NCBI GenBank assembly: GCA_047626155.1 | Contig: JBLHRR010000035.1 | Location: 1-38,417 of the forward strand | Direction of reading: 5' to 3' | Source of the DNA: CALGLS01 sp047626155 | Lineage (GTDB): Bacteria > Bacteroidota > Bacteroidia > Chitinophagales > Saprospiraceae | DNA length: 38,417 bases | In this document: piece after piece, positions 28,901 through 35,790 of the stretch | Layout: the number at the start of each line of letters is the position of its first letter | How positions within the stretch are numbered: the first letter of the stretch is position 1 | Notes under the pieces: generated by a model | The model's input: only the letters and a program-made list of their open reading frames with translations | What the model was told of the DNA's origin: nothing | Databases searched by the model: none | Made by a program: the position numbers and the translations under genes

Positions 28901-30221
28901 TGGAAGTCTTAGCATTCTGGCCGCTGGTGGAACGGGACCTTTGTCCTACCAATGGGCTAATGGAGAAACGGGAAGTGAGCTTAACAATTTGGCTGCTGGC
29001 AATTATGAATTCACTATTACGGATGGTAATAATTGCACAAAAATTGGAGATGTAAATGTCACAGAGCCTCCCGCTATTGTTCTTGATGTGCTGGTAGATG
29101 CAGTGGATTGTTTTGAAGGAACGAATGGAAATATTTCTGTCACTGCCTCTGGTGGAACCGACGAATTCACTTACGCGTGGAGCAATGGAATGACGGAAGC
29201 GATGATAGTGAATCTGGCAGCGGGGAATTACGAAGTCACTGTTACAGATAGTGATGGTTGTACGAATGTTGAAGATATTGAAGTGGCGGAAGCGGCTTTG
29301 ATTGTGTTCGATATCACGGTTGACCCCATCAGCTGTTTTGGGGGAAGCGATGGTATCCTTTCTATTACGACTTCAGGTGGTACGGGGACTGTTGCCTTTG
29401 AATGGAACGATGGAACGACTGATTCGAGTCTTCCTGGTTTGGGAGAAGGTTCTTATAGCGTGACGGTTACTGACGAAAACAATTGTCAACAAATGAACAG
29501 CATCGTCCTCTTCGAGCCTCCACTAATCAGCCTCGAAAGTGAACTGGATTCTATTGATTGCTTTGGCGATATGGATGGTAGCATTATGCTAAGTCCTTCT
29601 GGTGGTGCTGGTGGTTTTGACTACCTATGGAGCAACGGTGATATCGAATCTACTATCAGTGATTTGACTGCTGGTGATTACGATGTAACCATTACTGATG
29701 CTAACAATTGTGAGCTAGTGGAAAGTTTTTCTTTGGATCAAGCTTCTGCCTTAGACGTTGCTTCAACGAGCACGAATCCGATGTCTTCCTTAGCTGGAAA
29801 CATCAGTGTGGCGGTCAGTGGAGGAACGATGCCTTATACCATTTTGTGGGATAACGGTGCCGATACTTTTGAAATAACCGATTTGATTGCGGGCAGTTAT
29901 ACCTATACTGTTACGGATGCGAATGGTTGTGTGTTTGAAGAAACGATAGTACTTGAATTTATAAATGCGCTGGATAATCCGGATGATTATTCTCTGTCTA
30001 TTTATCCAAATCCGACTAAGGGGATGGTTTATATTAAGAGCGATTTGACCGAGATGACTTTAGTGGTTTATGATTTATTGGGTCGGCCGCTTCGGAATTT
30101 TGAGAAGGATCAGACTGGAGATTTATGGTCTGTGGATATGGGTGGTTTGAGTCCGGGATTGTATTGTTTGAAAATTGGATTTGGGGAGGTGGAGATATTG
30201 GAGATGGTGGTGGTTGAGTAA
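22971..30221 (+). CDS. giant T9SS-secreted protein with CotH kinase domain and 18 SprB repeats
   Basis: This 2416-residue protein starts with a signal peptide of about 28 residues. In order it carries a lamin-tail domain (about 29-170, FINEILASNSNTN), a chitobiase C-terminal-like domain (about 183-260, TIYYTTNGSEPT), and a CotH kinase domain (about 290-650). The kinase part has GIQIHGRYSQTYPHKGLSF, ILRASGNDWKRMLCRDALA, the catalytic-loop-like DNNDWPGNNNRRW and the metal-site-like VYDLDGSLGLNP. An InlB-type B-repeat (about 661-740) and a second lamin-tail domain (about 743-907) follow. Then come an Ig-like segment, SprB repeats at about 982-2320, and a T9SS sorting domain (about 2340-2416, from YSLSIYPNPTKG). 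SprB is the mobile surface adhesin of gliding Flavobacterium; CotH proteins phosphorylate secreted proteins. A surface adhesin or modifying enzyme is likely. It is a single-gene unit with its own terminator. Confidence 0.92.
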   Translation: MKKTTHLSHLIVFCFCLLNPFGNDTLAQSIFINEILASNSNTNTDEFGESDDWVELYNATSNPIDIGGMYLTDDLGNLVKYYIPPTQASQTTIPAMGYLLVWCDNQSNQGAMHTTFKLSASGESFALVDSDGTTVIDSYTYGIMSANVSIGREQDGQTPWVFFSGPTPDDSNGGTTSVVDMPVANQVGGHFSSGFLVTLTTTSSNATIYYTTNGSEPTENDNEFSTPFYTSTTTVLRARAFATDMEPSRTMTHTYLFDIDHTLPIICLSTDDDHFWDEDEGIYENYLDRIEQPVHVELYEADGNFGFRQDMGIQIHGRYSQTYPHKGLSFRARNSYGSNKINYPLFPTQDYDQYGSFILRASGNDWKRMLCRDALASSLVRDIAAVDSLIKDPDLDLQDFRPVIVYLNGEYFGIHNLREKMDYRYLKTHYDIDKDAADLVVNTSNADHGNTDAWDAYQEFIEGADFNQPDDLAEIQANIKLDHFFDYFIFNIYIDNNDWPGNNNRRWRLRQEGERWRFFVYDLDGSLGLNPLSDDYNSGDWTSPSIEMVMADTETYNHNEPYSTVLLRKLMENDSLRIIFFNRMADQLNILFTEDRTQERINEFEALYVAEIPQHADFWWDGDNDWAGDLDIARLFATHRNEEVFNQVHDYFSDDIDAVVDLTLTAAPLAGGVIHLNTTHLFEAQFPWSGRHFAGIDVPLYTIPNPGYTFTEWTPSSLGTEAVTTMNLSGDETITAHFQLGSTQIGDIVINEINYNSPNACDAGDWIELHNAGATAVDVSGWFLEDGSGNYFNIPANTSIEAGGFLVLVQDQIKFTTVHPQVTNIVSNFGNSITGGFGLSNGGEWISINNANRSFRDTVRYDDALPWPIAADGTGASLELISPTLDNAMAQSWFSVATEKGSPGITNQGVLQLGNDLTSCNSEVFTLDASFAQCNNCTYIWSTGSVLSAISVNPLSGANLYSVTVTDANGITQSDDITITVSEPFTLTYGSQEPCFGESNGTIDLQANGNSTFSYNWSNGATTPTLNTLTSGTYTVTVSNALSCTEIETVQLLDAPALILQESLTEILCFGELAAIDLTMSGGQAPYTYAWSNGTSTEDLNSLPQGDYSVIISDSSNCTVENTYTFEFNSDALEGNLITESSCFGNDQGMISAAITGGTGDYLYQWSNGQSGTDNEIEGLLPGTYQLTVTDENGCTLLEETVVAGYTTMNSSISTTNTLGCFGDTNGSLNLSVNGGLEPYNYNWSNQQSGDSLQNLPGGIVAVTITDQANCQHYDSISIFEPAAISLDVELDDIKCTGGSDGNIALMTSGGTGTLDYLWGNSTTENELSNLTPGNYNITITDDNNCTYTESFSLTAPSPISFEIETAAINCYEGADGNINLTASGGTGDFDFDWSNGGTQNEINNLISGQYFITATDANNCAHTDSVFLSQPDAPISVDVAVDAVNCFGGTDGNINLTAIGGTGSLAYQWDNGTDEANNNNLTEGTYNIIITDANNCEYTEAVYLPQAPAISLDIAVDPINCADGADGSITVTASGGSGTLDYEWSNGGSSTVTDNLTAGEYILTITDSNNCEHIEPISISEALPITLDIEVNDVNCTDGTDGNIILTTYGGTGTISYAWDNGSNDNMIDNIAEGNYEVTLTDANNCEQVELVYVSEPTPISVTAEVAAINCNEGTDGSIIVSASGGTGNLTYEWSNSGTENAIDNLSEGNYNITITDANNCEIIENFDLVSPTPISLAIEADAIDCFEGTNGSLAATATGGTGTLSYEWSNGETGTMISDLVAGLYDVTITDANNCEKVEEMSLTSPSDITTDVEANAISCFEGANGNILVTASGGTENFSYEWSNGDIENSTNNLSEGNYNITITDTNNCAHSETVYISEPSQITLDAVVGDISCASETNGSINVTASGGTGNLNYAWSNGITGTEVNDLADGPYELTITDDNNCETIESFTIAAPFPINFEYTFEGVSCFGETNGSLSILAAGGTGPLSYQWANGETGSELNNLAAGNYEFTITDGNNCTKIGDVNVTEPPAIVLDVLVDAVDCFEGTNGNISVTASGGTDEFTYAWSNGMTEAMIVNLAAGNYEVTVTDSDGCTNVEDIEVAEAALIVFDITVDPISCFGGSDGILSITTSGGTGTVAFEWNDGTTDSSLPGLGEGSYSVTVTDENNCQQMNSIVLFEPPLISLESELDSIDCFGDMDGSIMLSPSGGAGGFDYLWSNGDIESTISDLTAGDYDVTITDANNCELVESFSLDQASALDVASTSTNPMSSLAGNISVAVSGGTMPYTILWDNGADTFEITDLIAGSYTYTVTDANGCVFEETIVLEFINALDNPDDYSLSIYPNPTKGMVYIKSDLTEMTLVVYDLLGRPLRNFEKDQTGDLWSVDMGGLSPGLYCLKIGFGEVEILEMVVVE
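25915..29930 (+). repeat. tandem array of 18 SprB repeats (about 225 bases each)
   Basis: Eighteen units of about 74 residues follow the pattern CFxGxxGxIxxxxSGGTG, YxWSNG, LxxGxYxxTITDANNC. Seventeen keep the opening cysteine, and the cysteine near the end of each unit suggests one disulfide per unit. The last unit, starting near ALDVASTSTNP, has lost the first Cys. Some segments are identical at DNA level two units apart, for example 28092-28120 and 28542-28570, exactly 450 bases apart. Confidence 0.92.
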
Positions 30222-30253
30222 TCCTAGCGTATTAAAAATAACATTGTTTCTAC

Positions 30254-30291
30254 AAAGGCTTTGGGGTGATTTGCTCCAAAGCCTTTTTTTT
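30254..30291 (+). terminator. intrinsic terminator of the giant SprB-repeat gene
   Basis: AAAGGCTTTGG (30254-30264) pairs with CCAAAGCCTTT (30276-30286), followed by a run of T to 30291. This is a textbook stem and U-tract, 33 bases after the stop codon. Confidence 0.9.
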
Positions 30292-30587
30292 GTTGAGGAG
30301 CTGTTATTGGGTGTTTTGTTTAGTAGTTAGATTTTTTTTTGGAAGGAGGTGGATTTCTCGACGCATTTTGCTTCGCATAAGTTTGCTCGAAATCTCCATG
30401 TGAGAGGGAGAGGGATGGATTTTGTCCCTCGACTCGCTACGCTTGCTCGGGATGACAGCGGTAGGTCAGACAATTCCCCAGAAAGCTCGAAACTGTTTGA
30501 TGAAGTCCTCTTACAGAGTAGTACAATGGTACATTTATATCAAGAACGACTTTCGCAGTGTCTAATCTAGTGACTAACTCTATTGCG
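30292..30587. other. intergenic region with dispersed-repeat character
   Basis: Two related phrases occur here: TTCTCGACGCATTTTGCTTC with TTTGCTCG after it near 30354, and CCTCGACTCGCTACGCTTGC then TCGGGATGAC near 30427. Such text recurs between genes in many bacterial genomes. A 73-codon open frame across it (30349-30570) reads as low-complexity repeat, so I do not call a gene. Confidence 0.5.
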
Positions 30588-31229
30588 TTATTCAATCTTA
30601 ATAGATCCAACTGATCCTTTATATTTTTGGAGGCTAATTATATTCCTTTCTTTATAAACAACTCTTTTGAATCTACTCTTTGAAGGTTGCATTGCTGATT
30701 CAAACATTTTCTTTACCTCTTCTTTTTCATCTTGCAATAGGCTTATAAAGTCTTTAGTTACATCTATTACTTCTTTGTCAGCATGAATTATGTTATCCTT
30801 CTCAAGAATACACTTCAATTTTTTTTCTCTGCAAATCTTATACTTATATTTCTCTAAAGTTAATTCAACGAGCCTAGATCTTAAATCTTTAATTAGGTCC
30901 CTGATTCTTTCATCCTGTTCAAGGATCTCGTATTCAAGATATCTGAGATGTTCACCTGTCATCTCCATTTCTCCTTCTAAAATACTACAAGCATTCACTA
31001 ATTTGACAACATACATCCCAGCTTCCTGATAAACCTTTAAATTCCTTTTATATGTTGAGTCTCGATAGTTGGTAAGAATCTTCATATAATCATACTCTGC
31101 TATTATTTCATCTTCTATAAAGTTAATCACGGTGGAATCGCTCATTACGCCATACGGTTGTTGTGCCTCTATTTTGTTTATCACAAATAGGAGGCTGAGA
31201 AAGAGGAGTATGGCTTTTATTTTGTTCAT
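30588..31229 (-). CDS. exported coiled-coil protein of unknown function
   Basis: This 213-residue protein has a signal peptide in the first 22 residues (MNKIKAILLFLSLLFVINKI then EAQQ). The rest is charged and helical, with probable coiled coil in residues 80-175 (EYEILEQDERIRDLIKDLRS and the following Lys/Glu-rich stretch). Two cysteines fall in KICREKKLKC. I do not recognise a family. It ends a run of four minus-strand genes, all but one with export signals, spaced by 50-100 bases. Periplasmic or outer-membrane location is inferred. Confidence 0.65.
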   Translation of the reverse strand: MNKIKAILLFLSLLFVINKIEAQQPYGVMSDSTVINFIEDEIIAEYDYMKILTNYRDSTYKRNLKVYQEAGMYVVKLVNACSILEGEMEMTGEHLRYLEYEILEQDERIRDLIKDLRSRLVELTLEKYKYKICREKKLKCILEKDNIIHADKEVIDVTKDFISLLQDEKEEVKKMFESAMQPSKSRFKRVVYKERNIISLQKYKGSVGSIKIE

Positions 31230-31329
31230 AGCTATTATTTCGACCTAAATCACTCATTCAAATTCACAATCACCGCCTCCCTATCCGTAAACTTCTCTTT
31301 TATTTTTTTTACATTTCTATTGTTATCAT

Positions 31330-31833
31330 CTAATTTGTACCTGACTTTCTTCTCCGCTCCATTTGCTTCCGAAGAAATTTAACCCACCCACTCCATTCCG
31401 TCGACTTCACCTCTCCAGGAAAGTTATTTTCAAGCTTGTCAAATCCATCCTCAATTAGCGCATCATGCAAGGAACGTATGGCAAGAAGCCACAGCCATGT
31501 TCCTTTTCCTTCCGTGTTCATATCTATGGTGTGTTTAATTTCCGTTTGGTTGTCTCCCAGTTCTCTTATTTCGAACTTATGAATTCCATTAAGCCCTTTA
31601 GGTCTTGAAAATCGAAATTGAATTATTTCATTCGGATTATATTTTTCTACTGTGTATCTTATTGGCCCATGTCCACCTTTTGCTCCAACCTGAATTCCAC
31701 CTTCAAATTTCATGGCGGGCCATTTCCCCTTTGGCCAAATTTTATCGTTTTCGCTTGATAACGCTTTAATCAATTCCGACACTTTACTTTTCGGTTGATT
31801 TAGTATTCGTTTATGAATGTTTAGGACTTTCAA
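31330..31833 (-). CDS. SRPBCC/START-like domain protein
   Basis: This 167-residue cytoplasmic protein begins MKVLNIHKRILNQPKSKVSE, the first strand and helix of a Bet v1/SRPBCC fold. It continues with the strands YTVEKYNPNEIIQFRF and GIHKFEIRELGDNQTEIKHT and a long C-terminal helix. These domains bind hydrophobic ligands or act in polyketide and lipid metabolism; the ligand is unknown here. It is the only member of this minus-strand group without a signal peptide. Confidence 0.72.
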   Translation of the reverse strand: MKVLNIHKRILNQPKSKVSELIKALSSENDKIWPKGKWPAMKFEGGIQVGAKGGHGPIRYTVEKYNPNEIIQFRFSRPKGLNGIHKFEIRELGDNQTEIKHTIDMNTEGKGTWLWLLAIRSLHDALIEDGFDKLENNFPGEVKSTEWSGWVKFLRKQMERRRKSGTN

Positions 31834-31882
31834 TTTGTTATAGATTTATGCGAATCTGCTTATTATGGTTTTTTTAAAAAAA

Positions 31883-32527
31883 TTAAGGGCAAATAATATA
31901 ATGGGTTTGCATCATTTCCTCTTTCATCTTTTCAAGATAAATTGGATATTTCGAAAGGCCTAGTTTTGCTCTAGCCTTATTTAAGTTTATACTATCTAAA
32001 ACTGGCATAACAGGTTCAATCGTGAGGTGATCTACTCTTCTTACGAAACTACCGTATTTCTGAGGTAATTTATTATTCATTCGAATGTGATCTATCAACA
32101 TTGCATAATACTCTTTATTCAAGTTATTATTTTTTATTCCTTCATCAAGACTAGCAATTATCTTTTCTTCGAATTCATTACTAAGTATACACCCTTTCAA
32201 GCTTAGCATAAATTTATTCGATATTTCTTCACCGACATTAGATGAATTAGGGAATTCATAATTCTCTAGTATATTCCTCAACCTATCACATACTTCGGTT
32301 TGAAATTTATTCTCTGAATTTAGTTTGAAGTCTGTAAATGCATAAAAATTTGATCCATTATTTGTATTGATCTTTTTCAGCCATAACCAATTTAGGTAGG
32401 TGTAATCTACTTTTATAGATAATGCTACATTTTGCTTAGCCTCTTCCCTTATTGAATTATCAGACTCACATGAAATAAAGTTCAGCAATAGCATTATTAT
32501 GATAAAACGAGCTAACATCTCTTTCAT
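31883..32527 (-). CDS. lipoprotein of unknown function
   Basis: This 214-residue protein has a lipoprotein signal peptide, with hydrophobic core ARFIIIMLLL and lipobox LNFISC placing Cys at residue 20. A start three codons later (MLARFI) is equally possible. The mature part is mostly helical and hydrophilic with no motif I recognise. It lies 49 bases upstream of the SRPBCC gene on the same strand and 49 bases downstream of the YD-repeat protein gene. Confidence 0.62.
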   Translation of the reverse strand: MKEMLARFIIIMLLLNFISCESDNSIREEAKQNVALSIKVDYTYLNWLWLKKINTNNGSNFYAFTDFKLNSENKFQTEVCDRLRNILENYEFPNSSNVGEEISNKFMLSLKGCILSNEFEEKIIASLDEGIKNNNLNKEYYAMLIDHIRMNNKLPQKYGSFVRRVDHLTIEPVMPVLDSINLNKARAKLGLSKYPIYLEKMKEEMMQTHYIICP

Positions 32528-32576
32528 CGATTAATTTTATAACATTACGTTTACTGATTACTATTCCCTTACGCCT

Positions 32577-33455
32577 TTAATTCACACCAGCAGCATCTTC
32601 ATAGCTATATCTCTTCAATCCAATAAATATATTATGTAACCATTGCTTTTTTTCTTCTAACAAACCTTTTTCATCGTATTTATATTTCACGACCCGAATA
32701 TCACCTTTTTGAGAAAGGATATTTGCATAGACTTCTGGCACTCTACTAGTTATTCGACAATAATATTTTTCTTTTATTCTTCGATTTTCATCATCAAAAC
32801 CATACTCTATGAAAAACTTTGGCTCATTTCCATTTTTAATTAGGTGAATATAAATGAGATTCCCTTTTTCGTCATATTCATACTCACGTACCTCCTGTTT
32901 TCTTGTTTTAGCTGTTGCTATCGCTTTTAATATTTGCCCACTACTATTATATAAATAATTTATTTTCTTATAATATTTAGAAGGACTATAACTTGTAATG
33001 AACTCCTCCCTTAATTGGTCTTTTGAATTATAGGTATATTTAGTCCTCCCTCCTGTCTTTCCATTGATAGATGTTTTTTCAATCCTAACCAATCCTTTAT
33101 CATTATACTTAAATATATTTTCTTGTAAATATATATTTCTCCTTGTTGTTGATCCCTTTATCCTACTCAATTGTGATTTCTCATTATAAACATAAGTATA
33201 AGTATCTACATACTTAGAGGTGTCCCTGATTACCCTTTTAGTTGTTCTTCCCAAGCTGTCCAAATATCGCTCTTCTATCAAAATGGAGTCTCTGATTGAT
33301 CCATCAACATTTATTACGTACAAGTGCTCTATTATCTTTTTCACTCCTAACTCTGCATACAATTCTTTTGTTTGAATTCCTTGAGCATTCCCGATGAGGA
33401 GGCAGAGAAGATAAGAGTTAATAAAAATGAATATTGTTTTCATTGTTTTTTCCAT
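32577..33455 (-). CDS. secreted YD-repeat (RHS-like) protein
   Basis: This 292-residue exported protein has a signal peptide from MKTIFIFINSYLLCLLIG; the ATG four codons upstream is kept but either could be used. The mature part is a string of YD/RHS-type repeats: TYTYVYNEKSQLSRI, NIFKYNDKGLVRIEK, TKYTYNSKDQLREEF, NYLYNSSGQILKAI, REYEYDEKGNLIYI and VKYKYDEKGLLEEK. Such repeats form beta-sheet shells that bind carbohydrate or enclose toxins. This one is short and has no C-terminal toxin, so it resembles the small periplasmic YD proteins common in Bacteroidota. It is first in the minus-strand group 33455-30588. Role unknown. Confidence 0.72.
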   Translation of the reverse strand: MEKTMKTIFIFINSYLLCLLIGNAQGIQTKELYAELGVKKIIEHLYVINVDGSIRDSILIEERYLDSLGRTTKRVIRDTSKYVDTYTYVYNEKSQLSRIKGSTTRRNIYLQENIFKYNDKGLVRIEKTSINGKTGGRTKYTYNSKDQLREEFITSYSPSKYYKKINYLYNSSGQILKAIATAKTRKQEVREYEYDEKGNLIYIHLIKNGNEPKFFIEYGFDDENRRIKEKYYCRITSRVPEVYANILSQKGDIRVVKYKYDEKGLLEEKKQWLHNIFIGLKRYSYEDAAGVN

Positions 33456-33593
33456 TATAATAATTTAGCGTTTTACATTTCACTTCATAATTATTTCCTC
33501 CTCTCCATTTTATTTCGAATTATTCGTTTATGGATGCTATTAGCACATATTACTTACTTAAGAAAATATGTAACTCTTCAGCAGTTGGCTTCT

Positions 33594-33653
33594 GGCAGTT
33601 AGCAGTTAGCTTCCCACTATCGTACGTTATAGGGAAGCCAACTGCTAACTGCC
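33594..33653. repeat. palindromic element with 22-base arms
   Basis: The left arm (33594-33615) and right arm (33632-33653) match in 21 of 22 positions around a 16-base centre that itself contains CGTACG. The text is built from repeats of GCAGTT and AGC. A similar GCAGTTGGCTT lies just to the left at 33581. The element supplies the stop codon of the broken gene at its right. Confidence 0.8.
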
Positions 33654-34067
33654 GCATACTGAATAGTTACGAAAACATAAATATAAATCGTTCCTATTCC
33701 CCCTTTATACGGTGCTCCAAATTCAGGAATTGCCCCAAGACATTCCTTTCCTATTTGATGACTATCTCCTCGAAACTTGAATACTTGGCCTCCAATATCA
33801 AAAGTGAATATTCTCTTAGCTTTTACTCGTATACCTAATTCTAATCCTCCAGCAAAATATCCCCTGATTCTTCCAACCTTGTTCCCCCTTGAGTAGCCGT
33901 TGATTTAAATTTCGTATAAAACAACCCTCTGCTACTCTATCTTCAATACCATCAGCTATCGCGCATCTAGCTACAATAGAAACACTACTTGGATATCTTC
34001 CGAAGATATCCAGTGTTATTTTGACAATTTTAGTATTGTTTGCTAAATTACACTTTCGATACAACAC
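33617..34067 (-). pseudogene. frameshifted gene of unknown function, ended by the palindrome
   Basis: Two minus-strand frames join into one plausible protein. The first runs from ATG at 34067 (MLYRKCNLANNTKIVKITLD, then FGRYPSSVSIVARC and AEGCFIRNLNQRLL) and would stop at 33816. From about 33885 a second frame carries better protein-like text (GYFAGGLELGIRVKAKRIFT, FDIGGQVFKFRGD, APYKGGIGTIYIYVFVTIQY) and stops at 33617 inside the palindrome. A one-base change near 33870-33890 would connect them. The family is unknown; the second part has a beta-strand-rich look. Confidence 0.42.
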
Positions 34068-34087
34068 AACTTTACTTTTAGCGACTT

Positions 34088-35350
34088 ATGAATCTTTTTA
34101 ACTTAAAAACTCAAAAAGCGCAGCTCTGGATTTTCATTTCCCTTATTTGTATATTCATTATAGGAGAATATAGCAGACTAGGGGATTTTCTAATTTACTT
34201 AGAGGCTTCAGTTGACTTTTTTAAAAACGAAGAAATTTATGTACGCCGCTATGGGGCACCTGCTGTTTTTCCATACATGGGGAGCCCAACGCTTGCGTTT
34301 CTGCTTTACCCCTTTACGCTACTCCCTTTCCTTGTCGCTGCATCAATATGGAAAATAATTAATATTTTTTTAATCCTCAGAGTTTGGTGGCTGTTACGAC
34401 AATACCTTCCCTTTCATCGCTATTCAAATTCTGATAATTTTAAACTAACGCTGTATTCGTTTTTATCAATATCCTTTTTATTGTATTTCAATTTCCACCT
34501 TGTTCAATTTACCATCTTTTTATTGTTCTCTGTCCTAGAAAGTATTTATCGCATACGGAATAAGAAACAGATTTCTTTCGGAGCTTTAATATTGAGCTTA
34601 GGGATTATCACTAAATTGCTTCCTGTTGTAGCTATCCCCTATTTTATATTCAGAGGATATTTTAAAGCGGCCTTCCTTAGTCTGACATTTACGTTTTTAT
34701 TGTTTTTTGTTCCGTCCTTATACGTTGGATTGGAATACAATACTGCTCAAAACTTAGCTTGGGCTAATTCTATTAATCCTTCTCAATCTTTGAATGTCTT
34801 TGATGTAAGTACTAGAAACATTCATGGAGTTGCTTCCTTAATTTCGACACTTACTATTGACGGAATCGGAAATTCCTATTCTTTAAAAGTCAAACGAAAC
34901 ATAGTAGACCTTGACCCTCAGATTGTAATAATATTAATTCTCGTTGTTAAATTATTCTTGATATGCTTCTCTTTATTTTTCTTAAATTTAAAATCAATTT
35001 TCAGAGATAATGATTCGAGAATCAAACAACTATGGGAGTTGAGCTACATATTAGGAGTCATTCCTTTAATATTCCCTCAACAAAGAAGCTATGCATTCCT
35101 CTTTTTATTTCCTGCTATTGCATACCTGGTCCACCATTGTTTTTTCTATGCTAAAAAAATTAATTATAAATACGCTCTTCTTTTAATTTTAATACTAACC
35201 TTAACCAACCTCGAATTGTTACTTGGACATTTCCGACAGTATTATTGGCACTTCAAGACCTTAACTTACGCTAGCCTTTTTTTACTTTTATTGCTTTCCT
35301 TAAAAAGACCAGCAGTTAGTAAGAACACTGTTGTGGAGGGCTTGTTGTAA
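34088..35350 (+). CDS. GT87/DUF2029-type membrane glycosyltransferase
   Basis: This 420-residue protein has about ten membrane helices, from WIFISLICIFIIGEY near the N-terminus to LTYASLFLLLLLSL at the end. The region after helix 1 has YSRLGDFLIYLEASVDFF and YGAPAVFPYMGSPTLAFLLY, the acidic loop and Tyr/Pro pattern of GT87 enzymes, and later GIITKLLPVVAIPYFIFRGY. Such proteins use polyprenyl-phosphate sugars on the outer face of the inner membrane to extend glycans or lipids. The acceptor is unknown. It has no neighbours of related function and faces the higBA pair. Confidence 0.8.
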   Translation: MNLFNLKTQKAQLWIFISLICIFIIGEYSRLGDFLIYLEASVDFFKNEEIYVRRYGAPAVFPYMGSPTLAFLLYPFTLLPFLVAASIWKIINIFLILRVWWLLRQYLPFHRYSNSDNFKLTLYSFLSISFLLYFNFHLVQFTIFLLFSVLESIYRIRNKKQISFGALILSLGIITKLLPVVAIPYFIFRGYFKAAFLSLTFTFLLFFVPSLYVGLEYNTAQNLAWANSINPSQSLNVFDVSTRNIHGVASLISTLTIDGIGNSYSLKVKRNIVDLDPQIVIILILVVKLFLICFSLFFLNLKSIFRDNDSRIKQLWELSYILGVIPLIFPQQRSYAFLFLFPAIAYLVHHCFFYAKKINYKYALLLILILTLTNLELLLGHFRQYYWHFKTLTYASLFLLLLLSLKRPAVSKNTVVEGLL

Positions 35351-35360
35351 TTCTGACATC

Positions 35361-35402
35361 TTTTTTTGTTAGTTATTAGCAATATAACTAACGGTAAAAA
35401 AA
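35361..35402. repeat. long hairpin between convergent genes
   Basis: A T-run (35361-35367) and GTTAGTTAT pair with ATAACTAAC (35384-35392) and an A-run (35396-35402), with a 3-base bulge. It lies between the ends of the glycosyltransferase and higA. The A/T runs form part of the stem, so it could end transcripts from either side. Confidence 0.6.
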
Positions 35403-35420
35403 TAGTTCCCATCTCGTTCT

Positions 35421-35789
35421 TCAGGCTGTTTTATACGGTTGTATTAATATATCAGCAGGAATTGATAATGCTTGACTTAGTTTCCGAATAATATTAATAC
35501 TCATGGGTCTTTTTCTAGCTAGGATTTCGGAGGCTCTGCTTTTTAAACCAATTAATTCTGCCAAGTCTTTTTGAGACAACCCCATTTGTTCCATTTTAAA
35601 TTTGATCGCCTCAATTGGATCAGGATCAGGAAACTCCACTACTGTTTCATTCTCATATTTTTCTATTAGAATCACCAACACCTCTAACTCCTCCTGTTCC
35701 TTGGAACCGGGTTTTGCGTGGAATATTTTATCTAACCTTTTTAAGGATTTTTGATAATCCTTTTCCGTTTTAATTACCTTCAATTTCAT
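35421..35789 (-). CDS. higA: HigA-type antitoxin with XRE helix-turn-helix
   Basis: This 122-residue protein starts at ATG 35789, one base after the end of the toxin gene; an ATG at 35807 lies inside the toxin and is less likely. The N-terminal half is the helical antitoxin part (MKLKVIKTEKDYQKSLKRLD). The C-terminal half is a Cro/C1-type helix-turn-helix: GLSQKDLAELIGLKSRASEI, then RKRPMSINIIRKLSQALSIP. HigA binds and blocks the HigB mRNA interferase and represses the shared promoter, where two TTCC-N7-GGAA sites are present. As the toxin gene is broken, this antitoxin is now an orphan that could still act as a repressor or protect against other HigB toxins. Confidence 0.88.
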   Translation of the reverse strand: MKLKVIKTEKDYQKSLKRLDKIFHAKPGSKEQEELEVLVILIEKYENETVVEFPDPDPIEAIKFKMEQMGLSQKDLAELIGLKSRASEILARKRPMSINIIRKLSQALSIPADILIQPYKTA

Positions 35790-35790
35790 G

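Noticed and set aside
25915..29930. Regular repeats suggesting a CRISPR array or satellite
   Set aside because: Repeats are 225 bases, in one frame, and translate to SprB domains; there are no short identical repeats with unique spacers.
30349..30570. 73-codon plus-strand open frame after the giant gene
   Set aside because: Its sequence is made of intergenic-repeat text (CTCGAC, GCTTGCTCG) and lacks protein character.
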